A DNA stretch of 64,000 bases, from positions 28,520,001 to 28,584,000 of the forward strand of contig JBHGNT010000001.1 in assembly GCA_043228905.1 (NCBI GenBank), given 5' to 3'. The position numbers were made by a program, and so were the translations under genes. The stretch is from Azolla caroliniana (taxonomy: Eukaryota; Polypodiophyta). Shown here piece by piece: positions 24,401 to 32,012 of the stretch. Under the pieces are notes generated by a model. That model searched no databases and had not been told where the DNA came from. It was given only the letters and a program-made list of their open reading frames with translations. Within the stretch, counting starts at the first letter, position 1; each line of letters opens with the position of its first letter.

Positions 24401-24976
24401 ACAGTGTTGCGAGTTACCGACTCGAACTGAGTCGGAGTGACGGATCGTATATTGCCGAAATTGGGATCGATGAGGAGTCACGTGAAATGACGCGCCCGAA
24501 TCTAAGAGCCATGTGCTCGACTCTTCAGTCGTGAGTAGAACTTCTGATCCGACTGGATTTTCAATTGATAGTATATTCGGGTCGTCTGGTAGCACATCAG
24601 CTGAGAAGCTGACGTAGTTGACCTCCTCATGCCGGCCACTCTTCTTGTTGTTCTTGTTCTTGAGTGCGCGGCAGTCGGCTTTGATGTGTCCGGGTTTCTT
24701 GCAATAGTTGCAGATTCGGTTATCCCGTGACTGGCTCCGTCTTCGCTGATTGTTCGGCGGTCGTGAGGAATCTCTTCCTCGTATGTTCGATCGGTCTGTC
24801 GAACCTTGTACTACATAGGCGTCGTCTGTTGAGTCTTTGGCAAAAGACTTTCTCCGAGCTGCTTCGGTCAGAATTGCGCTCGTGACTTCGGAGTATTTGA
24901 CAGCCGTGGTTGACGCGTTGCACACGGTTGTGACGAAAGTTTCCCATGATGAGGGAAGGCTACTCATGAGTATCAT
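21404..24976 (-). CDS. pol: Element 4 gag(C-terminal)-pol polyprotein, open frame
   Basis: From the first ATG (24976) the frame gives 1,190 residues. Numbering by the full element 3 protein it starts at residue 148. In order it holds the gag tail, a zinc knuckle (CNYCKKPGHIKADC), protease DSG (Asp codon about 24502-24500), integrase with HRRLGH/CEHC and the D,D,E core (HSDVCGPM, RTDNGGEF, ERMNRTIQE), reverse transcriptase (LDVKTAFLHGDL, YVDDML) and RNase H (GYTDSDFAG, EAEYVAASDAA). All visible catalytic residues are the usual ones. The frame stays open upstream through the primer site into the LTR, but without an ATG. It lacks the N-terminal capsid part, so particle assembly by this copy alone is unlikely. 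Confidence 0.92.
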   Translation of the reverse strand: MILMSSLPSSWETFVTTVCNASTTAVKYSEVTSAILTEAARRKSFAKDSTDDAYVVQGSTDRSNIRGRDSSRPPNNQRRRSQSRDNRICNYCKKPGHIKADCRALKNKNNKKSGRHEEVNYVSFSADVLPDDPNILSIENPVGSEVLLTTEESSTWLLDSGASFHVTPHRSQFRQYTIRHSDSVRVGNSQHCDIIGIGTVELNLAGGSTLVLHNVRHVPELSRPLISVGQLDEDGIRAGFSSGGWTLHRGNLLLARGPKIHSLYPLHVTLREGNLFLMDIPVSSLWHRRLGHLSKAGITHLSRAGYIPKLSFSDHQFCEHCQYGKQAAASHPTSALRETRPLDLVHSDVCGPMPHQSLGGASYFVTFIDDSTRKVWAYPIRTKDRVFSIFTDWLAMVENQTDRKLKCLRTDNGGEFKSEEFVKFCRQRGIRREFTAPHSPEQNGIAERMNRTIQERIVSMLQHSGLSDGFWAEALFTAVHIINMSPSRPLGLQIPQELWIGSKPNYDKLRIFGCEAYALIPKDDRRKLAPRSRKCIFLGYGSDGEMGYRLWDPERRQIVRSSDVVFNESAMNPSVEKPIEVRRVTFSDVPTLQEGPALNTRSASRVAEPYTTDSDDSDSAQQNNSLSDHPTSIPDATSPLIPRRSERLSQPPERYSPGIFFTDAGEPTSYEEASTSVDSATWHLAMESEMHSIRANKTWDLVELPRDRRALPCKWVYRLKETSDSTTPKYKARLVAKGFRQEYGVDFDEIFSPVVKMTTLRFLLGVVAADNLELIQLDVKTAFLHGDLEEEIYMEQPKGFVATGQEHLVCRLRKSLYGLKQAPRQWYKKFDDFIQSIGFSKSDEDHCLFTNTAQDGSPIFLIIYVDDMLISGRHAGELAALVRQLRLKFAMKDLGPARHILGMKISRHRDKRHLFLSQADYIRRVLERFNMQSAKSASTPLPMNLRLSQRDCPTSGPEGEDMKSVPYAPAVGSLMYLMVATRPDISHAVGVVSRFMHNPGRSHWNAVKHVFRYLAGTKDHGILFGPNRTSGVVGYTDSDFAGCIDSRKSTTGYCFKFGNGAISWKSKLQECTTTSTTEAEYVAASDAAKEALWLGRLAHTFQQVDHDSAPVVYSDSQGAVALSKNPVHHNASKHIDVRYHFVRDCVISGKIGLEKISTTDNVADGMTKCLSADRFRSLRHQMGVTTNQSG

Positions 24977-24977
24977 T

Positions 24978-24989
24978 GCTCTGATACCA
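24978..24989 (-). promoter_or_regulatory. Element 4 primer-binding site
   Basis: The minus strand reads TGGTATCAGAGC two bases inside the 5' LTR. Its last seven bases (plus strand GCTCTGA, 24978-24984) are also the microhomology at which gag and leader are deleted, so the primer site is fused directly to gag coding sequence. Confidence 0.92.
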
Positions 24990-24991
24990 GA

Positions 24992-25282
24992 TGTTGGAAG
25001 CAAAGTCGTCAGTGCGGAAGATCAAGAAGCATTCGATGGTTTTGAATACCTGCGTATGACAGAAGGTAGGTCGTTGGACAGAGAGAGAGAGAGGGGGGGA
25101 GAGAGAGAGACACAAAAAAACTCTTTATTCCATAAAGCAACAATACGATATCCGACCTTACAAAAAGGTTACAAGGTCACTATATATAGTGACCGACTTA
25201 GGGCAACTACCCTTTATGCTAATTACATAAATGGCCAAAACGTGATAGTGTGAATACGTCCATTATACACATGTATTCGACA
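24992..25282 (-). repeat. Element 4 5' LTR (right copy)
   Basis: The 291-bp copy matches 20922-21210 apart from one G/T substitution near its right end and the GA-microsatellite length. It contains the promoter-like CACTATATATAGTG. Its outer edge meets the CCCCT target duplication. Confidence 0.95.
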
Positions 25283-25287
25283 CCCCT

Positions 25288-26472
25288 GTGGAGTGTCCAC
25301 CCTCCCGAAGAAAAACCGGCACGAATGCCGTCTTCATCTAGTTGTCCGACTGAGATCAATGGCCTTGAGAGCTCGGGTACATGTCGGACATTGTGAAGTA
25401 CAAGTGTAGAGCCACCTGCAAGGTTGAGCTCTACTGTGCCGATTCCGATGATGTCACAGTGTTGCGAGTTACCGACTCGAACTGAGTCGGAGGGACGGAT
25501 CGTATATTGCCGAAATTGGGATCGATGAGGAGTCACGTGAAATGACGCGCCCGAATCTAAGAGCCATGTGCTCGATTCTTCAGTCGTGAGTAGAACTTCT
25601 GATCCGACTGGATTTTCGATTGATAGTATATTCGGGTCGTCTGGTAGCACATCAGCTGAGAAGCTGACGTAATTGATCTCCTCATGCCGGCCACTCTTCT
25701 TGTTGTTCTTGTTCTTGAGTACGCGGCAGTCGGCTTTGATGTGTCCGGGTTTCTTGCAATAGTTGCAGATTCGGTTATCCCGTGACTGGCTCCGTCTTCG
25801 CTGATTGTTCGGCGGCCGTGAGGAATCTCTTCCTCGTATGTTCGATCGGTCTGTCGAACCTTGTACTACGTAAGCGTCGTCTGTTGAGTCTTTGGCGAAA
25901 GACTTTCTCCGAGCTGCTTCGGTCAGGATTGCGCTCGTGACTTCGGAGTATTTGACAGCCGTGATTGACGCGTTGCACACGGTTGTGACGAAAGTTTCCC
26001 ATGATGAGGGAAGGCTACTCATGAGTATCATTGCTCTGAGTTCATCCTCGATTGCCGTCCCCTGAGATGAGATTTGGGAGCTTATACTTTCGTACTCATT
26101 GAGATGTGCTTGGACCGAATCGGATTCTTTCATCCGCAAGTTGTAGAGGCGCCGGATCATAAACATCTTCGTTGCGGCGACCTTCTTTTCGTAAGTGTCC
26201 GACAGTGTTTTCCACAGTTCGAATGTTGTCGTACACGATTGCACCGTAAAATATACCGATTCCGATAGGTGCATCCGAATCGTGGCGCGGACGATTCTGT
26301 CCAGCTTCTGCCACTCAATTGGTTTGTATCCTTCTGGAGGTTCTTCATTTTCGATGGGATCGATTTGCCCCTTGACTATGAGATAGTCCTGCATTTGCTC
26401 CTTCCAGAAGTTAAAGTTCGATCCATCGAACTTTCGTAGACTCATTTCTGACGAGCCGGATGTTGATGCCAT
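25288..26472 (-). CDS. gag: Element 3 gag and protease, 5' part of gag-pol
   Basis: The ATG at 26472 opens 395 uninterrupted codons up to element 4's insertion. The N-terminus (KFDGSNFNFWKEQMQDYL) and the following helices are standard copia gag (UBN2-type family). The zinc knuckle is at residues 236-249 (C-x2-C-x4-H-x4-C) and the protease D306-S307-G308 lies in TWLLDSGASFHVTPH. The frame is cut within the segment that leads into integrase (after ...GWTLH) and continues at 20921. This is the complete gag that element 4 lacks. Confidence 0.93.
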
Positions 26473-27133
26473 CAAATTTGGTTTCGGTTGACGGAGCTCG
26501 GTTCGGAGTTGACTACGAGCCTTGTTGGAGTGCAGCCGGTTGGCTCACCCGATATCGCTCTAGTCGGATTTGAACCCGAGTCGGTTCGGCTTCAGAACTT
26601 GCTCGAATTGACTCCGGTAGCTTGAGGGACAGAACCGACTGGTCTTCCCGAATGTTGCCGAGTCAGAGTGAGCCCGGTTCGCTTCGGATATATATGCCGA
26701 ATACCGATTATTGAAACCGATTATCTGGACCGATTCTGCTTCGGTTGACTGCAGCAACGAGAGAGACGGATCCAACTGATCCTCCCGAATGTCGATCAGC
26801 CAGATGAAGCACGAATTTGGGGTTGTTGTCTTGAGACCGATCTGCACCGAGTGATTACAATGAGCGGCGTTTGATTACCTCTTCGGATGCCGTTTAACCG
26901 GGTGGAGCACGATCGTGTCAATGTTGCACAAGGGGATTTCACCTCGAGCGGTTACGATCACAAGGGACAGAGTACAACCTGCTGGCTTACTCCAAGCGAA
27001 GATGATCTAACGCGATGAGATGCAAGCCTCGTTTCTCTTCTTCTTCTCTCTTCTTCGAATGATGCAGGAAACCGAATGTTGTGCAGGCTGAGACGACGGC
27101 CAACAGCAGATTGAAGGATCGACTACTGTGCAG
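26473..27133 (-). other. Element 3 leader between primer site and gag
   Basis: About 660 bp lie between the primer-binding site and the gag ATG. I see no conserved coding frame. The region should carry the packaging and translation-initiation context by analogy with other copia elements. It is missing entirely from element 4. Confidence 0.7.
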
Positions 27134-27145
27134 GCTCTGATACCA
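27134..27145 (-). promoter_or_regulatory. Element 3 primer-binding site
   Basis: The minus strand reads TGGTATCAGAGC, two bases inside the LTR at 27148, the same tRNA-Met-type site as in elements 1 and 4. Confidence 0.93.
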
Positions 27146-27147
27146 GA

Positions 27148-27231
27148 TGTTGCAGACGAGGTCGTCTATGCGGAAGATCAAGAAGCATTCGATTCTTTTC
27201 TGTACCTGCGTATGACAGTTTCTAGGTCGTT

Positions 27232-27271
<40 letters not shown>

Positions 27272-27442
27272 GCACAAAAGACTTTCTATTTCCCAAAGCA
27301 ATAATACAACACCCAACCTTACAAAAAGGTTACAAGGTCACTATATATAGTGACCGACTTAGGGCAACTACCCTTTATGCTAATTACACAAATGGCCCAA
27401 AGGGATAGTGTGAATACGTCCATTATACACTTGTATTCGACA
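27148..27442 (-). repeat. Element 3 5' LTR (right copy)
   Basis: The 295-bp copy matches 17607-17899 base for base outside the GA microsatellite, which is longer here. Its outer end meets GTGCC at 27443-27447. Confidence 0.95.
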
Positions 27443-27461
27443 GTGCCGGTATCGACGGATG

Positions 27462-27745
27462 ATCGGCAAACATGGAAGGCTATGTCTTGAGAACCGGAGG
27501 AGGTGTGTGGAGAGCAACGGGCTACGTGTCGGGAAGAGGAAGCGCGGCGTCTCGAAAAGCGTGCGAGGCCAAGCAGGCCAAGAAGACGAGAATCGGGATG
27601 AAGCGGTGACGGTAGTCGCGAAGGACACTGACATGGTGGTCGGGATGACGGTACACTCTACGACGAGAGAGCACGACGAGCGAGGGAGAAGCAAGGAGCG
27701 CGTAACGCGGTCACGTAAGGACCAAAGCACGAGCGCGCATTTGAT
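27462..27745 (+). repeat. Element 2 long repeat, unit 2
   Basis: Second copy of the 176-codon unit described at 17093-17370, in the same reading frame once element 3 is removed. It is less conserved toward its 3' end. Element 3 therefore landed between the two units. Confidence 0.85.
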
Positions 27746-28043
27746 GGACGACAATGACGCATGGAAAGTGCCTACGGAAGCCGAGCGCAGAACGAAGGGA
27801 GTCGGTACGAGGTGTTCAGGGCGAGGAGAAGGTCGAGCCGGAGGTGGAACACACGTGATACGCAAGGAGCGGCACCCGGTGAGCAATCGAAGTAATCGGG
27901 GGTCTAACCGGAGGACATGCGTGGTGAGCGAAGGAAGGGAGACCGGATCGGCAACGGTGTTCGGGATGGTCGGTCGAAGAAGAAGGTGCGTGCGTGCGTC
28001 GGACATGGTGGATCGGATGGAGCCGGCGGGTCGGGGCCGGTAA

Positions 28044-28166
28044 GGAGCCGACAAGACGGTTGGGTGCCGGTAAGGCGAAAGACCCGGTTGATCGCCGTCG
28101 CCGAAATCTCTCACCCTTTTCCTTTCTTGGCACATACCGGTGGATGTGCGGTTTGGTGGGGGTGGA
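28044..28166 (+). other. Element 2 3' untranslated segment and purine tract
   Basis: After the frame ends at 28043 there are 123 bp before the 3' LTR. The last bases, GGTGGGGGTGGA (28155-28166), fit a polypurine tract for plus-strand priming. Nothing else is recognisable. Confidence 0.65.
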
Positions 28167-28681
28167 TGTCGTGAAGATTTCCGGCTATAGTGTGAAACCG
28201 GGGTGGAATGGGCAAATCGGTGGTGTGCAACATGTGCACGTGTATACTAGGAAAGGGTGTGTAGAAAGAAGAGGGGAATTTTATCCCACATTGTAAGGTC
28301 CCCCCTTCCTTGGGCTATAAAAGGAAGGGAGGGGTCACTTATGAGGGGTTGCCTATTTTGAGGGAGAGAGGCAAACTACTTAGGTCGAGAGTTTCCTATT
28401 CGGTTTTAGGGTTTCGGTTAGGGTTTTCTTCTAGGGTTTTTCTCATAGTCGTTTGGTGCGGCCATGGAGGCCACCATTGTTGTAATCATTCGCTTGTTTT
28501 TAATATATCTTGTTGTGGATCTTGCTTCCATCTATTTTGGTCTATGCTTATGTGCTACTCTTCATCTTCTCATCCGGTGTTAAGCTTCCATTTCTCATAT
28601 CTTATTCTTTCTCCTCTACTCCCTAGTCCAAGACCCCCGTGGTCCCGCCCCTTCTACACGCACGCGCGTAACAACGCGGCA
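28167..28681 (+). repeat. Element 2 3' LTR
   Basis: The 515-bp copy starts TGTCGTGAAGATTTCC and ends CGCGGCA. TATA box CTATAAAAGG is at 28315-28324 and telo-box-like motifs at 28404-28440. It ends against CCGG (28682-28685). Confidence 0.93.
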
Positions 28682-28685
28682 CCGG

Positions 28686-28786
28686 TGCACGACATCCGGA
28701 GTGCACGAGGTCACCCCGCACGAGAAATACTATGGAAAGAAGTCGGATCTATCCAATGTAAGGATATTCGGCTCCATTGCATACGT
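28686..28786 (+). pseudogene. Element 1 integrase C-terminal fragment
   Basis: It continues NRC at 14253 in frame with TTSGVHEVTPHEKYYGKKS and the FGSIAYV motif that copia elements show after the integrase core. It is interrupted at 28786 by a solo LTR and resumes at 29412 as VHIPNEKR. Confidence 0.85.
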
Positions 28787-29407
28787 TGTCGTGAAGAAAA
28801 CCGTCCCTTAGCGCAATCGGTGCATAGCACGCGTGAACCGGCTCTTCATTCGTGCGCGCCCTTTAATGTATATAATAGGGAATTAGGTACATAGGCATAT
28901 CCGGGGTAGTTAGATTCGGTAGGTAGGAAGTAAATGGGGGAGACGGCTCCCTTCCTGAAGCTATAAAAGAGAGGGAGACGCGGGGAGAAGGGTATCGCGC
29001 ATTGAGGAGGACGAAGTGTTGTCGAACCGTAACCGAACGCTTCTCCTCTGTTCATTCTCCATCGCTCTTCTCTGCAGAATTTCGGGAGGCTCGCGCTGCT
29101 TCGAGGAACGCTCGTGTGCTTCCGGCAGCACCTCCATCCTATCCCCTTTCGTGCGATGACGAACAAGCATCGACATCTGTTCGCCGGCCTGTTCGGTTGT
29201 AACCGCTCGCGTGCTATGTTGTTTTGTGTCATTTGATAATATACAAACATTCGTGTTCTGCGTTGACGGGCCGTGTCCCTGTGTTTCTTTGCTCATACAT
29301 TACCGGTCGTCTCTCTCTTTCTCTTTCCCCTCCTATCACCTGCTCTTCGGTCCAAGACCCCGGTGGTCCCGCCTCGTTTCTCCACGCACGCGCGTAACAA
29401 CGCGACA
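28787..29407 (+). mobile_element. Solo LTR (family C) inserted in element 1
   Basis: The 621-bp segment starts TGTCGTGAAGAAAACC and ends CGTAACAACGCGACA, flanked by ACGT (28783-28786 and 29408-29411). A promoter-like GAAGCTATAAAAGAG lies near 28957. Its ends resemble those of element 2's LTR, but the middle is different. No internal sequence remains, which fits LTR-LTR recombination. Part of a second copy lies at 13839-14150. Confidence 0.9.
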
Positions 29408-29411
29408 ACGT

Positions 29412-31530
29412 GCACATTCCCAATGAGAAGCGACAGAAGCTTGACCCAAAATCAGAGAAGTGCATCCTCGTGGGGTACTCACTGGAACAAAAGGGGTATA
29501 GGTGCTTCAACCCCTCTACTCGGAAGACTCGTGTAAGTCGGGATGTCGTCTTTGACGAATCGACGTCATGGTACAAACCCGAGCCGACTCCTCGCGAACC
29601 ATCTACGAACGACCTTGACAACACAGAAGATGATGATCAACTAAGGTCAATACTTGAAGAGAGTCTGATCTCAACCAAATTGAGCGGACCACAAGAGCCT
29701 CCGAGCAACCAAAGCTCATCTCGGCCAAGTCCAAAGATGGACAAAGGGAAGGCCAAAATGTCGGAATATGAAGACGATCACTTCGATGGCAACGAATCGA
29801 CTCATTCACTCGATAGTGAGTTCGATGGCTTTGATGTGCCTCTTATGAGATCACCCGGAGTTGAGAAAGCACTCACATCGGCAAATAAGAAACTCCGTCA
29901 CTCCACCCGAGAGAAGAATCCGGTTAGCCGATTTGGCGACAATGACTATATGGCATACCACTATGCCTTTATGATGAAGGTGGCAGCAGTTCGAGAACCA
30001 GAGAGCTTTGCCGAAGCCGCTAAAGATCCGCGATGGATCGAAGCGATGAACGAGGAGATGCAAGCTCTCAGCAAGAATGAGACATGGGCTCTTGTCCCAC
30101 ACTCACACCAGAAGAAGGCAATCGGCAGCAAATGGATATACAAGGTGAAGTATAATGTCGAGGGTTCCGTCAACCGCTACAAAGCTCGACTCGTAGCAAA
30201 GGGCTACGCACAAACACATGGAGTTGATTATGAAGAGACCTTTGCCCCAGTGGCAAAGATGACAACCGTGCGAACCATGATAGCGCTTGCAACAGCGAAA
30301 GGGTGGCACCTCCACCAGATGAATGTCAAGAATGCTTTTCTTGAAGGCAAATTAGAAGAGGAAGTGTACATGATACAACCACTCGACTTTGAATCCATCA
30401 TTCATCTGAAAGCCATCTGTCGACTCAAGAAGCCTCTCTACAGCATTAAGCAAGCACCACGTGCTTGGCACTCAAAGATAACACAATATCTTCATCGAAT
30501 CAGCTTCCGAATGTCAAAATCCAACAATTCTCTCTATGTAAGAAGCGATTCCGAAAGTCTAATCCTCATCATCCTGTACGTGGATGATTTGGTCATTGGA
30601 GGTGAGCATCTAGTCGACATCAACAAGATCAAATCCCTCCTTTCCAACAAATTTGAGATGGACATGACAGAGCTCCACAACTTCCTTGGTATAGAGGTAA
30701 TTCGGACTCCAACCGGGATTATGATCTCCCAACAGCACTACATTCTCAACTTGTTATACAAGTTCGGGATGACTGAGTGCAAGTCTGTGGCAACACCTCT
30801 CGATCGAAACCTCAAATTAGATGCCAATTCTGGCACGACAGAGTGTGAGCTAACTCAGTATCGACAACTGATCGGTAGTCTTATCTACCTCACAATCACT
30901 CAACCAGACCTGAGCTATCCGGTCAGCCTTCTTAGCCAGTTCATGCAAACGCCACGAGATATCCATTTGGATTCTGCTAAGAGAGTGCTACGATACGTGA
31001 GCAGAACGATGGACTATGGCATTCTCTATAAGTCGGCCAAGCCAATTCAACTCGAGGGGTACACAGATGCCGACTGGGCAGGCTACAAAGCCGACCGACG
31101 ATCAACCTCTGGTTTCGTCTTCTCCCTCGGAAGTGGAACCATCTCCTGGAGTAGCAGGAAGCAACCAACCGTCGCTCTTTTGAGCATAGAGGCCGAATAT
31201 AGGGGCGTGGCGGTGGCTACATGTGAAGTCGTATGGCTCAAGAGGATATTAAAGGATCTGGGCGTTCCCATCAAAGATCTTATTCTCCTTTACTATGACA
31301 ACATGAGCAATATTTATCTAGCTCGAAACCCAGTGTTCCACGCACGCACGAAGCATATCGAAGTGCATTATCTCTTCATTTGAGAGCGTGTTCAGGTTGG
31401 CGATGTCAACCTTCATTATATCACTATGAATCTTTAGACAGCCGACATCTTCACCAAAGCCCTAGGAGCCGACAAGCTTCAACAATTCCTGTCAGACCTT
31501 GGATTGACAGTCCTTGACTTGCCAAGCTTG
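29412..31530 (+). pseudogene. pol: Element 1 reverse transcriptase and RNase H, inactivated
   Basis: The frame runs open to TGA at 31381-31383 and continues past it to a TAG at 31435-31437 and on to the LPSLRG end. It has the integrase tail and an acidic linker, then reverse transcriptase (KWIYKVKYN, YKARLVAKGYAQ, YVDDLV) and RNase H (GYTDADWAG, DNMSN). In the first catalytic motif, normally xxDVKNAFL, the Asp is Asn (codon AAT at 30322-30324). The two stops replace the usual Arg of FIRERV and Gln of LQTADIFTKAL. These are G-to-A and C-to-T transitions, as expected from old, methylated repeats. Confidence 0.92.
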
Positions 31531-31611
31531 AGGGGGAGTACAAGCGAAAACCGGATACCGTCTGAACCGGATACGAGCCGAAGGGGACATCAACTGAAGT
31601 AGCTGACCAAA

Positions 31612-31629
31612 GTTGAGCTTGAGGGGGCG
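31612..31629 (+). promoter_or_regulatory. Element 1 polypurine tract
   Basis: GAGCTTGAGGGGGCG ends directly at the 3' LTR. A second similar tract, GCTTGAGGGGGAG, lies about 90 bp upstream (31526-31538), so the exact plus-strand primer is ambiguous. Confidence 0.7.
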
Positions 31630-32007
31630 TGTTGAGAATCAAGCTCAACCTAGTCTAGTGTGTGAACACACCCTTGAGAGTGTGCACTCAAAGGTCAAAA
31701 GTCACCACTCTTATCTACACATTAACTATGTGTCATAGAATCATATTCTCTGACACATAACTAATGAGTTTTCACATTCGCCATGATCCATGAGCTTCGG
31801 TAGTTAATGAAGACAGAGAGTGACTATATAAAGCACTCTTCTCCTACTTTGTAATTAGTTCGGTTAATCTCCTTTGTAATATACATCTTCTTGAGTATTC
31901 TATTATGTTTCAAATCTATCTATCTTGTGTTTCTCTCATACACACACACTCACAACACATATCTCTAGTGTATTCCGCTGCACAAGAATCACAATCGATT
32001 CTTTACA
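31630..32007 (+). repeat. Element 1 3' LTR
   Basis: The 378-bp LTR begins TGTTGAGAATC and ends CTTTACA, followed by the AAAAG duplication. The TATA box CTATATAAAG is at 31824-31833. Against the 5' LTR it differs at about a dozen positions, has a 22-bp segment (near 31734-31756) missing from the other copy and lacks two short TC-rich pieces. Confidence 0.95.
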
Positions 32008-32012
32008 AAAAG

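Larger units (their letters stand above)
20922..25282 (-). mobile_element. Element 4: sibling Ty1/copia element nested in element 3, gag-deleted
   Basis: LTRs at 20922-21210 and 24992-25282 are flanked by CCCCT (20917-20921 and 25283-25287). The LTRs differ by one substitution plus microsatellite length. Its coding sequence is nearly the same as element 3's, so this is the same family. The leader and the first 147 gag codons are absent relative to element 3: 1,101 bp between two GCTCTGA motifs. The rest of pol is one open frame. It has all integration signals (primer site, purine tract, LTRs), but would need gag supplied in trans. Confidence 0.95.
17607..27442 (-). mobile_element. Element 3: Ty1/copia retrotransposon, minus strand, inserted in element 2
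   Basis: LTRs at 17607-17899 and 27148-27442 are flanked by GTGCC (17602-17606 and 27443-27447). The LTRs are identical apart from the length of the GA microsatellite, so insertion was recent. A tRNA-Met primer site lies at 27134-27145 and the purine tract next to 17900. Without element 4 it is about 5.5 kb and carries one gag-pol frame of 1,338 codons, spanning 26472-25288 and 20921-18093, with two nonsense codons. The gag-PR-IN-RT-RH order is Ty1/copia. Confidence 0.96.
14795..28043 (+). pseudogene. Element 2 single long frame: gag-like N-terminus plus charged repeat protein
   Basis: The frame runs 14795-17606, then 27448-28043 once element 3 and one GTGCC copy are removed: 3,408 nt, 1,136 codons. 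In-frame stops are TAG 15260-15262, TAG 16823-16825 and TGA 17567-17569, with no frameshift anywhere. Residues 1 to about 110 resemble the N-terminal part of plant gypsy gag (VGRFNGNEVLKILGAYKAEM, WLEYFPRVAV). The rest is rich in Gly, Glu, Arg, Thr and Ala and made of repeats: the TPVLEAPAVGPSAG block and derivatives (TPILETSAVGP, TPILETSAV) and a 176-codon unit present twice. No zinc knuckle or enzyme motif is visible. Read-through of the stops, decay, or a spacer open only by composition are all possible. GC content is far above the flanking DNA. Confidence 0.6.
14254..28681 (+). mobile_element. Element 2: gypsy-like LTR retrotransposon without pol
   Basis: LTRs at 14254-14757 and 28167-28681 begin TGTCGTGAAGATTTC and end in CA. 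CCGG flanks both sides (14250-14253 and 28682-28685), and element 1 coding resumes in frame after removal. A primer-binding site (TGGTGAACCCGAC) lies four bases after the 5' LTR, and a G-rich tract precedes the 3' LTR. Without element 3 it is about 4.6 kb. The internal region encodes a gag-like N-terminus but no protease, integrase, reverse transcriptase or RNase H, so it must have used enzymes of a related element. The LTRs differ by about 11 substitutions and one 11-bp indel (about 2%). Confidence 0.9.
10965..32007 (+). mobile_element. Element 1: Ty1/copia LTR retrotransposon, outer host of the nested pile
   Basis: LTRs at 10965-11341 and 31630-32007 are flanked by a perfect 5-bp target duplication AAAAG (10960-10964 and 32008-32012). 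A TGGTATCAGAGC primer-binding site follows the 5' LTR and a purine tract precedes the 3' LTR. The order gag, protease, integrase remnant, reverse transcriptase, RNase H is that of Ty1/copia. Without insertions the element is roughly 5.4 kb or less. It is dead: gag is frameshifted, the integrase core is missing, a catalytic Asp of the polymerase is Asn, and there are stop codons near the end of pol. Its LTRs differ at about a dozen substitutions plus indels, so it is the oldest layer. Confidence 0.95.

Noticed and set aside
21404-25003. 1,199-codon version of the element 4 frame starting in the LTR
   Set aside because: The first codon is TTG within the LTR; the first ATG is at 24976, so the shorter product is annotated.
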